Shown here: piece by piece, positions 36,436 through 46,103 of the stretch | Position numbering within the stretch: the stretch's first letter is position 1 | How the letters are laid out: each line of letters begins with the position of its first letter | DNA from: Alitabrizicola rongguiensis | GTDB lineage: Bacteria > Pseudomonadota > Alphaproteobacteria > Rhodobacterales > Rhodobacteraceae | Length of the DNA: 64,000 bases | Assembly (NCBI RefSeq): GCF_021491355.1 | Contig: NZ_JAKENF010000002.1 | Location: 930,001-994,000 of the forward strand | Direction: 5' to 3' | Notes under the pieces: generated by a model | Seen by the model: only the letters and a program-made list of their open reading frames with translations | What the model was told of the DNA's origin: nothing | Databases searched by the model: none | Position numbers and translations under genes: made by a program

Positions 36436-37925
36436 ACCGCGAATTCCGTCTTCAGGATATGGTCACCGGCGCGCAGCGCGAGCGCGGCAACTGTCAACGA
36501 TGGGTTAACCGCTGCCGAGGTGGGAAGAACCGAGGCGTCGGCGATATAGAGGTTGTCGAGGTCATGGGCCTTGAGGTTCGCGTCCACGACCGAAGCCGAA
36601 GGATCGCCCCCCATCCGCGCTGTGCCGCATTGATGCGAAGGCTTCGACTTGGGGAAACCGCGCGACAGGACGATCGGCCATCCGGCGCGGCGCATCGCCT
36701 GCGAGAGGCGCTTCACCAGCAGGTCATGCGCCTTGGTGTTGGTGCGCCGCCAGTCTAGCACGACCTCGCCGTTCTTCCATAGGACGCGGGACTCCGGGTC
36801 GGGCAGGTCCTCCGACATCGCCATGATATGGATCGAGCGATCGGCGACATGGGTCGCGAGCCAAAGCGGCAGCCCTGCCTCGCCCGCCAGGATCGGCCCG
36901 GTGATGCGACCGAGCATCTGGATGTTTCCAAGCGGTTCCCCGTTCGGACCGCCGGTCAGGTAGAAATCGTTGACCTGAATGGTCTTCTCATAGACCGACC
37001 GGTTCCGGCGCAGCGGATTGTAGGCGACCATCCCGGTCAGATTGTGGTTCATGAAGTTTCGCCCGACGTGGTCGGAGCGGTTCGCCAGCCCGTTCGGATG
37101 GTCCGCGCCGGCCGAGGCCAGCAGCAAGGCCGACGACAGGATTGCCCCGGCGCAGAGGCAGACGACTGCCGCCGTGAGCGTCTGGCGTCCGGTCCGGTCT
37201 TCAACTTCGACGCCGGTCACGCGGCGCCCTTCGGCCAGGATTCGAGTGCCCCTCGCCCCTGTCAGCAATGTGACGTTGGGATACTTCAGAGCTTCCGCCA
37301 GCCCGCAGGATTCAGCATCCGACTTCGCCCCAGTCGTGTCCGGGAATGCGTCCCATGTCGTGGGTGCCCGGGCCAGCCAGCGGTCGAGATCGACGCCAAG
37401 CGGGAGTGGCGCCGGGTGCAGGCCCTGTGCAGCAAACGCGGCGCGCAGGGAAGCGATGTCGGGTTCGTCGGGAACCGGTGGAAACGGGTAGGAGGTCGAG
37501 TGATGTGGTTCGAACGGGTCCGCCTTGGCGTCGCCCCGCACACGGTAGAGCGCCTCGGCGCGGCCATACCAGGGCTCGAGATCATCGTAGGAAATCGGCC
37601 ATCCGGGGGTCGTGCCCTCCAGATGGCGCAGCGACCGGAAATCTTCGGCGCGGTACCGCAACAGGACCGCGCCGTAGAACTTGGTGTTGCCCCCTACGAA
37701 GGCATAGTTGCCGGGGTTCAGCGGCTCACCGGAGATGTCGCGCCATGTCTCCTTGGGCTTGAAATGCCCACGGCCGAAGATCGCCGCCGGATCCCGCGCC
37801 TCGGGGCTGTCCTGCAGCCGCTCTCCACGCTCAAGGATCAAGATGCGCCGACCCGAGGGGGCAAGTGCGGCAGCAAGCGACGCGCCCCCCATGCCGGAGC
37901 CAATGATCAAGACGTCGGCATCCAT
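36432..37925 (-). CDS. GMC-family FAD oxidoreductase, sugar/glycoside 3-dehydrogenase-like
   Basis: 497-residue flavoprotein. The start ATG 37925 shares one base with the ABC ATPase stop (TGATG). The FAD motif is DVLIIGSGMGGASLAAALAPSG, and FVGGNTKFYGAVLLRYRAEDF is the family-typical loop. The C-terminal catalytic block is KPSHQCGTARMGGDPSASVVD with NPSLTVAALALR. This subgroup resembles flavin subunits of sugar or glycoside dehydrogenases (pyranose oxidase and glucoside 3-dehydrogenase types), but no small subunit or cytochrome gene is adjacent. Probably the step that makes a keto-sugar in this pathway; substrate inferred only. Confidence 0.88.
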   Translation of the reverse strand: MDADVLIIGSGMGGASLAAALAPSGRRILILERGERLQDSPEARDPAAIFGRGHFKPKETWRDISGEPLNPGNYAFVGGNTKFYGAVLLRYRAEDFRSLRHLEGTTPGWPISYDDLEPWYGRAEALYRVRGDAKADPFEPHHSTSYPFPPVPDEPDIASLRAAFAAQGLHPAPLPLGVDLDRWLARAPTTWDAFPDTTGAKSDAESCGLAEALKYPNVTLLTGARGTRILAEGRRVTGVEVEDRTGRQTLTAAVVCLCAGAILSSALLLASAGADHPNGLANRSDHVGRNFMNHNLTGMVAYNPLRRNRSVYEKTIQVNDFYLTGGPNGEPLGNIQMLGRITGPILAGEAGLPLWLATHVADRSIHIMAMSEDLPDPESRVLWKNGEVVLDWRRTNTKAHDLLVKRLSQAMRRAGWPIVLSRGFPKSKPSHQCGTARMGGDPSASVVDANLKAHDLDNLYIADASVLPTSAAVNPSLTVAALALRAGDHILKTEFAV

Positions 37926-39037
37926 CAGGGGCGGATCCGCTCTTCTGTCTTTGGATCGAAGGCCACGGCCTTTTCCATGTTCACGGCAAAGTCGAAGACC
38001 TGTCCCGGAGCCACGGTCGCGTCGGCGCGCATCCGGGCGATGGCATCTTTCCCTGAGAGGGTCATGGTCACGAAGGTGTCCGAGCCCGCAGGTTCGGTCA
38101 CGGTCACGCGGTTCCGCAGCGACTGGATGTTGCGCGACGCGCGGTCGGCGCCTTCGGGGTCGGTGATGACCTCGGGGCGGATGCCAAGCAGGATCTCCTT
38201 GCCCGCCCAGTCGGCCAGGTTCGCCTGGTCGAAGCGCAGGTGGCACGGCTTGCCATCGGCGTCCATGACCTCGGCATGCGGCACACCGTTCACCATCGCC
38301 ACCTTGGCGGGGATGATGTTCATCGCGGGCGAGCCCATGAAGGTCGCGACAAACAGGTTCGACGGCGTGTCGTAAATCTCCTTCGGGGTGCCAAGCTGCT
38401 GGACATAGCCCTTGTTCATCACCGCGATCCGGGTGGACAGCGTCATCGCCTCGATCTGGTCATGGGTGACGTAGACGATCGTGGTCTTGAGCTTCTGATG
38501 CAGCTTCTTGATCTCGGTCCGCATGTCGACGCGCAGCTTGGCGTCGAGGTTCGACAGCGGCTCGTCGAACAGGAAGACGTCCGGGTCGCGCACCAGCGCT
38601 CGCCCCATCGCGACCCGCTGGCGCTGGCCGCCCGACAGCTGCCCCGGCTTGCGATCGAGCAGGTGGTCGATCTGCAGAAGCTTCGACACTTCCGCCAGCG
38701 CCTTTTCACGCTCGAGCTTCGGGACGCCATGCATCTCGAGGCCGAAGGTCATGTTCTGCCCGACGGTCATGTTGGGGTAAAGCGCGTAGCTCTGGAACAC
38801 CATCGCGATGTTGCGCTTGGAGGGATGGACGTTGTTGATGACCCGCCCTTTGATGGCGATGTCGCCGCTGGTGATCCCCTCGAGCCCCGCGATCATGTTC
38901 AGCAGCGTGGACTTGCCGCAGCCCGACGGGCCGACGAGGACCAGGAATTCCCCTTCTTCCACCGCGATGTCGACCCGGTGGAGGACCTCGACGGCACCAT
39001 AGGATTTGGTCACGTTGCGGATATCTAGAAAACCCAT
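37925..39037 (-). CDS. CUT1 sugar ABC transporter ATP-binding protein (UgpC/MsmK type)
   Basis: 370-residue ATPase. Walker A GPSGCGKSTLLNMIAG (about 37-52), Q-loop MVFQSYALYPNMTV, signature LSGGQRQRVAMGRALVRDP, Walker B VFLFDEPLSNLDAKLR and switch TIVYVTHDQIEAMTL are all intact. The C-terminal third is the regulatory TOBE/MalK-like domain. It energises the two permeases encoded just upstream (gap of three bases). This operon therefore carries a complete importer: binding protein, two permeases and ATPase. Confidence 0.95.
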   Translation of the reverse strand: MGFLDIRNVTKSYGAVEVLHRVDIAVEEGEFLVLVGPSGCGKSTLLNMIAGLEGITSGDIAIKGRVINNVHPSKRNIAMVFQSYALYPNMTVGQNMTFGLEMHGVPKLEREKALAEVSKLLQIDHLLDRKPGQLSGGQRQRVAMGRALVRDPDVFLFDEPLSNLDAKLRVDMRTEIKKLHQKLKTTIVYVTHDQIEAMTLSTRIAVMNKGYVQQLGTPKEIYDTPSNLFVATFMGSPAMNIIPAKVAMVNGVPHAEVMDADGKPCHLRFDQANLADWAGKEILLGIRPEVITDPEGADRASRNIQSLRNRVTVTEPAGSDTFVTMTLSGKDAIARMRADATVAPGQVFDFAVNMEKAVAFDPKTEERIRP

Positions 39038-39040
39038 GGT

Positions 39041-39919
39041 CTATCCTTTCACGGAGCCGGCCATGAGGCCGCGGACGAAGTAGCGGCCGGCGACGATGTA
39101 GACGATCAGCGTCGGCAGGGCGGCGAGGATCGCGCCGGCGAAGTGGACGTTGTATTCCTTCACCCCGGTCGAAGAGTTGACGAGGTTGTTCAGCGCGGCT
39201 GTCATCGGCTGGCTGGTGCCGCCGAAGGACACCCCGAACAGGAAGTCGTTCCAGATGTTGGTGAACTGCCAGATCACCGACACCACGATGATCGGCCCAG
39301 AGACCGGCAGCATGATCCGCCAGAAGATTTGGAAGAAGCCGGCCCCGTCGATCATCGCGGCGCGCACGAGCTCGGTCGGGAAGGCCGCGTAGTAGTTGCG
39401 GAAGTAAAGCGTGGTGAAGCCGATCCCGTAGACGACATGGACAAGGATCAGGCCGGGCACCGAGCCCGCCAGCCCCATCAGGCCGAGAAGCCGCGCCATC
39501 GGGATCAGCACGATCTGGAACGGGATGAAGCAGGAAAACAGCATCAGCCCAAAGAGGATCGAGTCGCCCCGAAAGCGCCACTTGGTCAGCACGTAGCCGT
39601 TCAGCGCACCGACCACGGTCGAGATCGCGACGGCAGGCACAACCATCATGACCGAGTTCATGAAGTAGGGGCGAAGGCCGGTCGGTTCGACGCCGACCTG
39701 CGCGGTGGACCAGGCCTGCCGCCATGGTTCCAGCGTCCAGACTTGCGGCAACGCCATCATGTTGCCACCAGTGATCTCGGACAACGGTTTGACCGAGTTC
39801 ACCACCATCACGAAGAACGGCAGCAGGTAGAACAGCGCGAAGACAAGGAGCACGACATAGATGAAGGTGCGGGTGATGCGGCCTGTGCGGACGGCCGTGT
39901 CCTGGGTGACGGCCGACAT
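39041..39919 (-). CDS. CUT1 sugar ABC transporter permease, MalG type
   Basis: 292-residue inner-membrane permease. I prefer ATG 39919, which shares one base with the upstream stop and has GGAG eight bases before it; a GTG lies one codon upstream. About six helices are seen, starting TFIYVVLLVFALFYLLPFFVMVV. The EAA loop is PTELVRAAMIDGAGFFQIFWRIMLPVSGP. The C-terminus ends FVRGLMAGSVKG, usual for MalG-type proteins. It pairs with the MalF-type protein encoded directly upstream. Confidence 0.94.
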   Translation of the reverse strand: MSAVTQDTAVRTGRITRTFIYVVLLVFALFYLLPFFVMVVNSVKPLSEITGGNMMALPQVWTLEPWRQAWSTAQVGVEPTGLRPYFMNSVMMVVPAVAISTVVGALNGYVLTKWRFRGDSILFGLMLFSCFIPFQIVLIPMARLLGLMGLAGSVPGLILVHVVYGIGFTTLYFRNYYAAFPTELVRAAMIDGAGFFQIFWRIMLPVSGPIIVVSVIWQFTNIWNDFLFGVSFGGTSQPMTAALNNLVNSSTGVKEYNVHFAGAILAALPTLIVYIVAGRYFVRGLMAGSVKG

Positions 39920-40824
39920 CACTTCTTCTCCTTCAGCTCTGCATAGAGATAGGGGATCATGATCGCTGCGATCGTCATCAGCATGATGACCGCCGAGGCG
40001 GCGCCGATGCCCATGCTCTTGCGGGTGAACGTGTAGGAATACATGAAGGTCGCCGGGAGTTGGGTAGATGTGCCTGGCCCGCCGCCGGTCAACGCGATGA
40101 CAAGGTCATAGGACTTGATCGCGAGGTGGCTGAGGATCACGAAGGCCGACAGGAAAGCGGGCCGCAAGAGCGGAATGACGATCCGCCGGTACAGCTGCCA
40201 GTTCGAGGCCCCGTCGATCTGTGCGGCCTTGAGGATGTCGTTGTCGATGCCGCGCAGCCCCGCGAGGAACATCGCCATGACGAAGCCCGAGGTCTGCCAG
40301 ACCGCAGCGATGACGATCGTATAGATCGCCATGTCGTTGTCCTTGATCCAAGTGAACGAGAAGCTCTCCCACCCCCAGAGACGCATGGTCTTCTCAAGCC
40401 CGATGCCGGGATCGAGGAACCACTTCCACGCCGTGCCGGTGACGATGAAGCTGAGGGCCATCGGATAGAGGTAGATCGGCCGCAGCAAGCCTTCGCCCCG
40501 GATCTTCTGGTCGAGGAAGACCGCAAGTAGAAGCCCGATCACCGTGCAGATTACGATGTAGAGCGAAGCGAAGATCGCAAGGTTGGCAAGCGCTGTGTAC
40601 CAGACCGGCAGGTTCCAGAGCTTGATGTAGTTCTCCAGCCCGACCCAGTCGTAACTGGGCAGCATCTTCGAGTTCGTGAAGCTCAGATACAACGTGTAGA
40701 GGATGAAGCCGTAGACAAAGATCATCACCGACGCCACCGACGGCGCGAGCACGATCTTCGGCAACCAGTCCTGAAGCCTCGTTCGGAAATCCGTTTCCGC
40801 ATGTCGACCAGCAGTGGTGGTCAT
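39919..40824 (-). CDS. CUT1 sugar ABC transporter permease, MalF type
   Basis: 301-residue inner-membrane permease. ATG 40824 follows a strong GGGGGAGG; the frame is open 28 codons upstream without one. After a cytoplasmic N-terminus comes the first helix (ASVMIFVYGFILYTLYLSF). The EAA motif is DILKAAQIDGASNWQLYRRIVIPLLRP, and TGGGPGTSTQLPATFMY near the C-terminus is conserved in glucose/mannose-type MalF proteins (GtsB-like). It lies 107 bases after the binding-protein gene with a hairpin between. Confidence 0.94.
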   Translation of the reverse strand: MTTTAGRHAETDFRTRLQDWLPKIVLAPSVASVMIFVYGFILYTLYLSFTNSKMLPSYDWVGLENYIKLWNLPVWYTALANLAIFASLYIVICTVIGLLLAVFLDQKIRGEGLLRPIYLYPMALSFIVTGTAWKWFLDPGIGLEKTMRLWGWESFSFTWIKDNDMAIYTIVIAAVWQTSGFVMAMFLAGLRGIDNDILKAAQIDGASNWQLYRRIVIPLLRPAFLSAFVILSHLAIKSYDLVIALTGGGPGTSTQLPATFMYSYTFTRKSMGIGAASAVIMLMTIAAIMIPYLYAELKEKK

Positions 40825-40881
40825 GACCCCCTCCCCCTTACGCCCTGTCGGCGCGGTTGTTCCTGTCCGGATTGTGCCGGG

Positions 40882-40905
40882 TCGCCCGGCGGGGTAGCCG
40901 GGCGG
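40882..40905 (-). other. Intercistronic stem-loop after the binding-protein gene
   Basis: GCCCGGC (40884-40890) and GCCGGGC (40897-40903) pair across a six-base loop and the pairing extends outward with near-complementary bases. It falls in the 107-base gap between the binding-protein and permease genes, like the hairpin at 1635-1671 in the polyol locus. Likely mRNA protection favouring the binding protein. Confidence 0.5.
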
Positions 40906-40931
40906 CACATCGCCGCCCGGACCTTGTGCCG

Positions 40932-42185
40932 TTATTGGGCGGCAGCCACGGCTTCGGCCAGAGCGGCGGCGGCGGTGGCGCCGTCAGGATAGGTGCCGTT
41001 GAAGGCGCCAGTCACAACGTCATAGACCGCATTCTTGACCGCTGCCGGGGCTGCATGGCCATGGGCCATCGATCCGAACAGCGAGCCAGCGGTATTGGCT
41101 TCGGCGAGATCCACCATGCCCTTCTTGCCGCAATCGTCGAAGGCGTCGTTCGGAACGTCGGTCCGCGCCGGAACCGAGCCCTTCACCACGTTGAACGCCG
41201 ACTGGAAGGCCGGGTCCATGATGTCTTTCGCCATCGCGGCCTGTGCGGCCTGCTTGCCTTCGCCCTGCACGTTGAACATCGCGAACTGGTCGGAGTTGAA
41301 AGTGACCGACCCCTGCGTGCCCGGGAAACGGATGCAGACGAAGTCGACGCCCGGCACCTTGCCGGCCTTCAGGAACTCGCCCTTGGCCCAGTCGCCCATC
41401 ATCTGCATGCCGCCTTCGCCGTTGATCACCATCGCCGAGGCAAGGTTCCAGTCGCGGCCCGAGAAGTTGTCGTCGACATAACCACGGAGCGTGATGAGCT
41501 TGTTGAAGGCGTCAGCCATCTGGTCGCCGCCAAGCGCCGCCGGATCGAGATCGATGAAGGCGGCCTTGTAGAAGTCGTTGCCTTCCGACAGCACGATCCC
41601 GTCGAAGATGGTCGCATCCTGCCAGGGCTGGCCGCCATGCGCGAGCGGGGTGATGCCGTTGGCCTTCATCTTGTCGAGCACGGCGATCAGCTCGTCCCAG
41701 TTCTGGGGAGCCTTGCCGCCGGCGGCGTCGAGGGCAGCCTTGTTGATCCACACCCAGTTGGTCGAGTGGACGTTGACCGGAGCAGCGATCCAGTTGCCGT
41801 CATACTTCGAGAACTTCTGCAGCGCCGTCGGCACCACGGCATCCCAGCCGCCCTCGGTGGCAACCGCGTTCAGGTTGCCAAGCGCGCCCTGGCTGGCCCA
41901 GTCAGTGATGTCGAATCCGAGCATCTGCACAGCGGTGGGCGGATCGCCTGCCGTGACACGCGCGGCCAGCGCCGTCATCGCCGCCTCGCCGCCGCCACCG
42001 GCCACGGGCATGTCGACCCAGCCGATGCCCTGGGACTTCAGGTTGTCCTTCAGCACATTCAGCGCCGCAGCCTCTCCGCCCGAGGTCCACCAGTGCAGAA
42101 CCTCGACATCCTCAGCCTGAGCTAGACCCGTCGTCGCCATGAGCGCCGCGACGATCGTCAGTTTCCGTCCAACAAAGCCACGCAT
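40932..42185 (-). CDS. CUT1 sugar-binding protein, glucose/mannose (GtsA-like) type
   Basis: 417-residue periplasmic protein. ATG 42185 follows GGGAGG. The signal peptide is [18 protein letters not shown] and the mature protein starts [21 protein letters not shown]. That start, and the segments [39 protein letters not shown] and [28 protein letters not shown], are characteristic of the glucose/mannose-type GtsA family. The true ligand may be another pyranose or a glycoside, because the surrounding enzymes are not those of plain glucose use. Confidence 0.9.
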   Translation of the reverse strand: MRGFVGRKLTIVAALMATTGLAQAEDVEVLHWWTSGGEAAALNVLKDNLKSQGIGWVDMPVAGGGGEAAMTALAARVTAGDPPTAVQMLGFDITDWASQGALGNLNAVATEGGWDAVVPTALQKFSKYDGNWIAAPVNVHSTNWVWINKAALDAAGGKAPQNWDELIAVLDKMKANGITPLAHGGQPWQDATIFDGIVLSEGNDFYKAAFIDLDPAALGGDQMADAFNKLITLRGYVDDNFSGRDWNLASAMVINGEGGMQMMGDWAKGEFLKAGKVPGVDFVCIRFPGTQGSVTFNSDQFAMFNVQGEGKQAAQAAMAKDIMDPAFQSAFNVVKGSVPARTDVPNDAFDDCGKKGMVDLAEANTAGSLFGSMAHGHAAPAAVKNAVYDVVTGAFNGTYPDGATAAAALAEAVAAAQ

Positions 42186-42241
42186 CCTTGACCTCCCTGT
42201 CATGCGTTGTCTTTCGTCTTCTTCCCCTGCGACCGATCCGG

Positions 42242-43765
42242 TCAAGGGGACTTCACCCAAGGCGCGCGCGTGCGACCGATCCGCATCACGACCGATTTCA
42301 CCTCGAGGAATTCGTCAAAGCCGTAGCGTCCGATCTCCCTTCCCTGACCGGACTGCTTCATTCCGCCAAAGGCCACCTCTGGGAAGCCGTCCATCCAGGT
42401 ATTGGTCCAGACAGTCCCTGCCTGCGCCCGCCGCGCAAAGCCAAGGCATGTATGGACATTTTCGCTCCAGATTCCCGCCGACAGACCATAGCTTGCATCA
42501 TTGGTCAGCGCGATCGCTTCGTCCAGTGTCCGAAAGGTGAGAACCGAGAGGACGGGCCCGAAGACCTCTTCCCGGGCGATTGCCATATCGGGGGTCACGC
42601 CGCGCACGACCGTTGGCTGGTAGAACTGGTGCCCCAGGCCCGGCACCTCGAGAGTACCGCCTCCAAGCACAACCTCGGCCCCGGCGGCGACCGCGGCGCG
42701 GACGTAGCCGTCGATCTTGGCATTGTGCTCGCGCGTGACGATTGCCCCGACCTGCGTCGCGGGGTTGAGCGGATCGCCAAAGGCGACCTGCCGCGACAGC
42801 TCCACCACGCGGGCCACGAAGGCATCCGCGATGTCGTCGTGCACGATGATGCGGCTGCCGGAATTGCAGCACTGACCGACGTTGAAATAGATGCCGAAGG
42901 TCACCGCATCCGCCGCCTGTTCCAGATCGGCGTCGGGGAAGATCACCTGCGGGTTCTTGCCGCCAAGTTCCAGTGCCACCTTCTTCAGCGTCTCCGAGGC
43001 GGTTCGTGAAATGAGTTTCCCGACGGCGGTCGATCCGGTGAAGGTGACCATGTCCACATCGGGGTGGCTCGACATCAGCGATCCGACCGGATTGCCATAG
43101 CCCAGCACGATGTTCACCACGCCATCCGGCAGGCCAGCCTTGATCAGCAACTCGCCCAGCATGGCAGTCGTCGAAGGCGTCATCTCGGACGGTTTGACGA
43201 CACAGGTGCATCCCGCGGCCAGCGCGAAGGGGAGCTTCTGGCTGAGGATCCAGAAGGGGAAGTTCCACGGCGTGATGACCGAAACCACCCCGATCGGCTC
43301 TTTCACCACGACGCCAAGGATGTCATCGCCCAACGTGTTGTGGCTGTCGCCATGCGTGGTGCGGGCAAGTGCGGCAGCATATCGCCAGAGGTCGGCAGCC
43401 CCTCCGACCTCGCCCCGCGCCTGGGTGATCGGCTTGCCCGATTCCAGCGTCTCGATCAGCGCAAAACGTTCGACATTGGCCTCGATCAGGTCGGCAACCT
43501 TCAGCAGGACTGCGGCACGGGCCTTGCCCGAGATGCGGCTCCAGCGGCCATCGTCGAAGGCGGCACGGGCAGCGGCGATGGCGGCCTCCGTCTCGGCTTC
43601 GCTCCCCTTGGCGGATCGGCTGACCACCACGCCATGCGAGGGCGAAACCCGCTCGAATACCGTGCCGTCTGCGCTGTCCTGCCAGCGCCCGCCGATCAGG
43701 TGGCGGTTCTGCGCAGGCTCGGGAAGGTCGGTCGCCGTGGCGGCAATGAGGGTCATCTGGGTCAT
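42242..43765 (-). CDS. NAD(P)-dependent aldehyde dehydrogenase (betaine-aldehyde dehydrogenase-like)
   Basis: 507-residue ALDH. ATG 43765 is chosen; a TTG two codons upstream overlaps the crotonase stop. Cofactor region [32 protein letters not shown] and GSTAVGKLI, catalytic Glu in LELGGKNPQ and catalytic Cys in [10 protein letters not shown] are all present. The C-terminus [24 protein letters not shown] is typical. It would turn an aldehyde from the GMC/SDR steps into a carboxylic acid. It lies 56 bases upstream of the sugar-binding-protein gene. Confidence 0.94.
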   Translation of the reverse strand: MTQMTLIAATATDLPEPAQNRHLIGGRWQDSADGTVFERVSPSHGVVVSRSAKGSEAETEAAIAAARAAFDDGRWSRISGKARAAVLLKVADLIEANVERFALIETLESGKPITQARGEVGGAADLWRYAAALARTTHGDSHNTLGDDILGVVVKEPIGVVSVITPWNFPFWILSQKLPFALAAGCTCVVKPSEMTPSTTAMLGELLIKAGLPDGVVNIVLGYGNPVGSLMSSHPDVDMVTFTGSTAVGKLISRTASETLKKVALELGGKNPQVIFPDADLEQAADAVTFGIYFNVGQCCNSGSRIIVHDDIADAFVARVVELSRQVAFGDPLNPATQVGAIVTREHNAKIDGYVRAAVAAGAEVVLGGGTLEVPGLGHQFYQPTVVRGVTPDMAIAREEVFGPVLSVLTFRTLDEAIALTNDASYGLSAGIWSENVHTCLGFARRAQAGTVWTNTWMDGFPEVAFGGMKQSGQGREIGRYGFDEFLEVKSVVMRIGRTRAPWVKSP

Positions 43766-43767
43766 TG

Positions 43768-44535
43768 TCAAAGTCCGGTAAAGCTGGGCTTGCGCTTGTC
43801 TCGGAAGGCCGCAACGCCCTCGGCGCGGTCATCCGAAGCTGAAATCGCGGCGCTGCCGAGCGCCTCGATCATCGCGGCGCGATCCTCGTCGCAGGCGGCG
43901 TGGATCATGGTCTTGTTGATCTCGACGGCGCGGGGCGACAGGTCGCAGACCTTGGCCGCGATAGCTTCGGCGGCGGCCAGCGGATCCTCGGCGATCTCGG
44001 CGGCGAAGCCCAGGGCTAAGGCCCGATCAGCACTTATGCGGCGCCCGAACAACGCCATTTCCTTCACCACGGGTTCGCCCAGCAGGCGGACCAGCCGTTG
44101 CGTCCCGGACCAGCCCGGAACAATGCCAATCCCCGCTTCGGGCAGCGCAAGCGTCGCCTTGGGCGCCATGACCCGAAGGTCGCAGGCCGCCGCGAGTTCC
44201 AGCCCGCCGCCGAAGGCATGGGCATGGACGACCGCAATCGTGGGCCGCGCCAGTCGCGCCAGCCGGTCGAAGATCCGATGGCCGCCGCGCACCCAGTGTC
44301 GGGCGAATTCCGCCGGGCCAAGGTCGCCCCAGGAATTGATGTCGGCGCCCGAGCAGAAGGCGCGCGCGGGCGAGGAGGTGACCAAAAGGCAGGCGATGTC
44401 AGGATTGCGTTCGACGGTTTCGAGATGGCTCGCAAATTCGCCCAGCATCCCGATGGTGAAGGCGTTCAGCTTTGCCGGATTGTCCAGCCGAAGCTCGGCC
44501 ACCCGCCCCCGTAGTTCCAGCCGGACCCCGCTCAT
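43768..44535 (-). CDS. Enoyl-CoA hydratase/isomerase (crotonase) family protein
   Basis: 255-residue crotonase. ATG 44535 overlaps the CoA-transferase stop (ATGA); an ATG three codons earlier is possible. The oxyanion-hole segments are AFCSGADINSWGD and HAHAFGGGLELAAACDLRVMA. In LALPEAGIGIVPGWSGTQRLVRLLG the glutamate in PEAGIGIVPG fits the second catalytic Glu of hydratases. Coupled to a CoA-transferase, it implies that a pathway acid is handled as a CoA thioester, which is unusual in a sugar operon. Confidence 0.92.
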   Translation of the reverse strand: MSGVRLELRGRVAELRLDNPAKLNAFTIGMLGEFASHLETVERNPDIACLLVTSSPARAFCSGADINSWGDLGPAEFARHWVRGGHRIFDRLARLARPTIAVVHAHAFGGGLELAAACDLRVMAPKATLALPEAGIGIVPGWSGTQRLVRLLGEPVVKEMALFGRRISADRALALGFAAEIAEDPLAAAEAIAAKVCDLSPRAVEINKTMIHAACDEDRAAMIEALGSAAISASDDRAEGVAAFRDKRKPSFTGL

Positions 44536-46103
44536 GGCAGCCACCCCATCGGCGCCTCGCCGACCAGCGACAGAGGCATCACCCGGGCATTCTCGGCGAC
44601 GCGCACCCGCCCGTGAGAAGCGGCGACGATATCGCGGGCGGGCTCGATCCCCGGCATGATCTCGGTCGCGACAAGGCCATCGTCCGCCAGCCGGATCACG
44701 CAGCGCTCGGTGACATAGAGCACCTCCTGCCCCTGCTCCCGTGCACGCCGACCCGAAAAGGTCACGTGTTCGACCTTGTCGACCATCTTGGTGAACTTGC
44801 CCGGCTTTTCGACCCGGATGCCATCCGCCGACAGGCCGATCTCTGCCCCCGCTTCGAACCAGCCCGAAAAGACGATCTTCTTCGCGTGCGCGGTGATATC
44901 CACGAAGCCGCCGCAGCCTGCCGTCAGATAGGGCTTCTTGCCCAGCTTCGAGACATTGACGTTGCCCTCCACATCCACCTCGAGGAAGGACAGGAAGCTC
45001 ATGTCGAAACCGGCGCCCTGGAAGTAGATGAACTGCTGCGGCGAGGGCACGAAGGCGTCCGCATTCGAGGCGCAGCCGAAGGCAAAGCCGGTCAGGGGCA
45101 TGCCACCCACGGCACCCTGTTCGATGGCCCAGGTCACCGCCTCGGGGTGGCCCTCCTCAAGCAGGATGCGCGGCACCATGGCGCTGATCCCGAAGCCGAG
45201 GTTGGCGGTCATGCCGCCCTTCAGCTCCATCGCCGCGCGGCGGGCGATCACCTTTTCGACGCCATGTTCGGCCAGATGGAAACTTGACCAGGGCCGCATG
45301 ATCTCACCCGAGATCGCAGGGTCGTAGGGGGTCTCGGTTGTCTGGCGCTGGTCGGTGTCGATCACGATCAAGTCCACAAGATGCCCAGGCACCCGTACGT
45401 CATGCGGGCGGAGCGAGCCCGACGCCGTCACCCGCTTCACCTGCGCGATGACAAGGCCGCCATGGTTGCGCGTGCAGATCGCCTGTTCCAGCCCACCCAG
45501 ATAGGCGCCCTCGTGTTCGTAGGTCAGGTTGCCATGCTCGTCTGCGGTCGTCGCTCGCAGGATACAGACATTGGGCACGATGTTGGGGAAATGCAGCCAG
45601 GTCTCGCCGAGAAATTCCACGCGTGAGACGATCGGCGCGGCCGCCCCTTTGGCATTCATCGCGCAGCCTTCGCGGGCCGGGTCGACAAAGGTGTCGAGCC
45701 CGACCTTGGTCAGCACTCCCGGTCGGCGGGCGGCGGTTTCCCGGTGCATGTCAAACATGATCCCTGACGGCACATTGTAGGCCTCGATCCGGTCCTCGAC
45801 GATCATCTTCCAGATCTCGGGCATCGGCAGGTTCGACGATCCCGACGGATAGGACCCCGCCAGAACGCGCGCGAGCAGCCCGTCTTTCGCAATATGGTCG
45901 ATACCCTTGACTCCATACATGTCGCCCGCCGCGATCGGATGGAGCGTCGTGAGGTTGCGCGGGTGGCCCGTCTCGTCGAAATGCTGCCCGAGCGCCTTGA
46001 GCACGAGATCCGGGCATCCGAGGGCCGATGAGGAGGACACCGTAACCACGGAACCGTCGCGGATACGGGAGACAGCTTCGGACGGGCTGACGACCTTGGT
46101 CAC
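44532..46103 (-). CDS. Acyl-CoA:acetate/propionate CoA-transferase (YdiF/Pct type)
   Basis: 523-residue class I CoA-transferase with both halves fused. The first half has GSVVTVSSSSALGCPDLVLKAL, the second contains the catalytic glutamate in AIEQGAVGGMPLTG, followed by FDMSFLSFLEVDVEGNVNVSKLG and SGWFEAGAEIGL. The start is a GTG overlapping the stop of the Gfo/Idh gene (GTGA) with GGAG upstream. It would activate a pathway acid using acetyl-CoA or similar and is coupled to the crotonase. Confidence 0.93.
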   Translation of the reverse strand: MTKVVSPSEAVSRIRDGSVVTVSSSSALGCPDLVLKALGQHFDETGHPRNLTTLHPIAAGDMYGVKGIDHIAKDGLLARVLAGSYPSGSSNLPMPEIWKMIVEDRIEAYNVPSGIMFDMHRETAARRPGVLTKVGLDTFVDPAREGCAMNAKGAAAPIVSRVEFLGETWLHFPNIVPNVCILRATTADEHGNLTYEHEGAYLGGLEQAICTRNHGGLVIAQVKRVTASGSLRPHDVRVPGHLVDLIVIDTDQRQTTETPYDPAISGEIMRPWSSFHLAEHGVEKVIARRAAMELKGGMTANLGFGISAMVPRILLEEGHPEAVTWAIEQGAVGGMPLTGFAFGCASNADAFVPSPQQFIYFQGAGFDMSFLSFLEVDVEGNVNVSKLGKKPYLTAGCGGFVDITAHAKKIVFSGWFEAGAEIGLSADGIRVEKPGKFTKMVDKVEHVTFSGRRAREQGQEVLYVTERCVIRLADDGLVATEIMPGIEPARDIVAASHGRVRVAENARVMPLSLVGEAPMGWLP

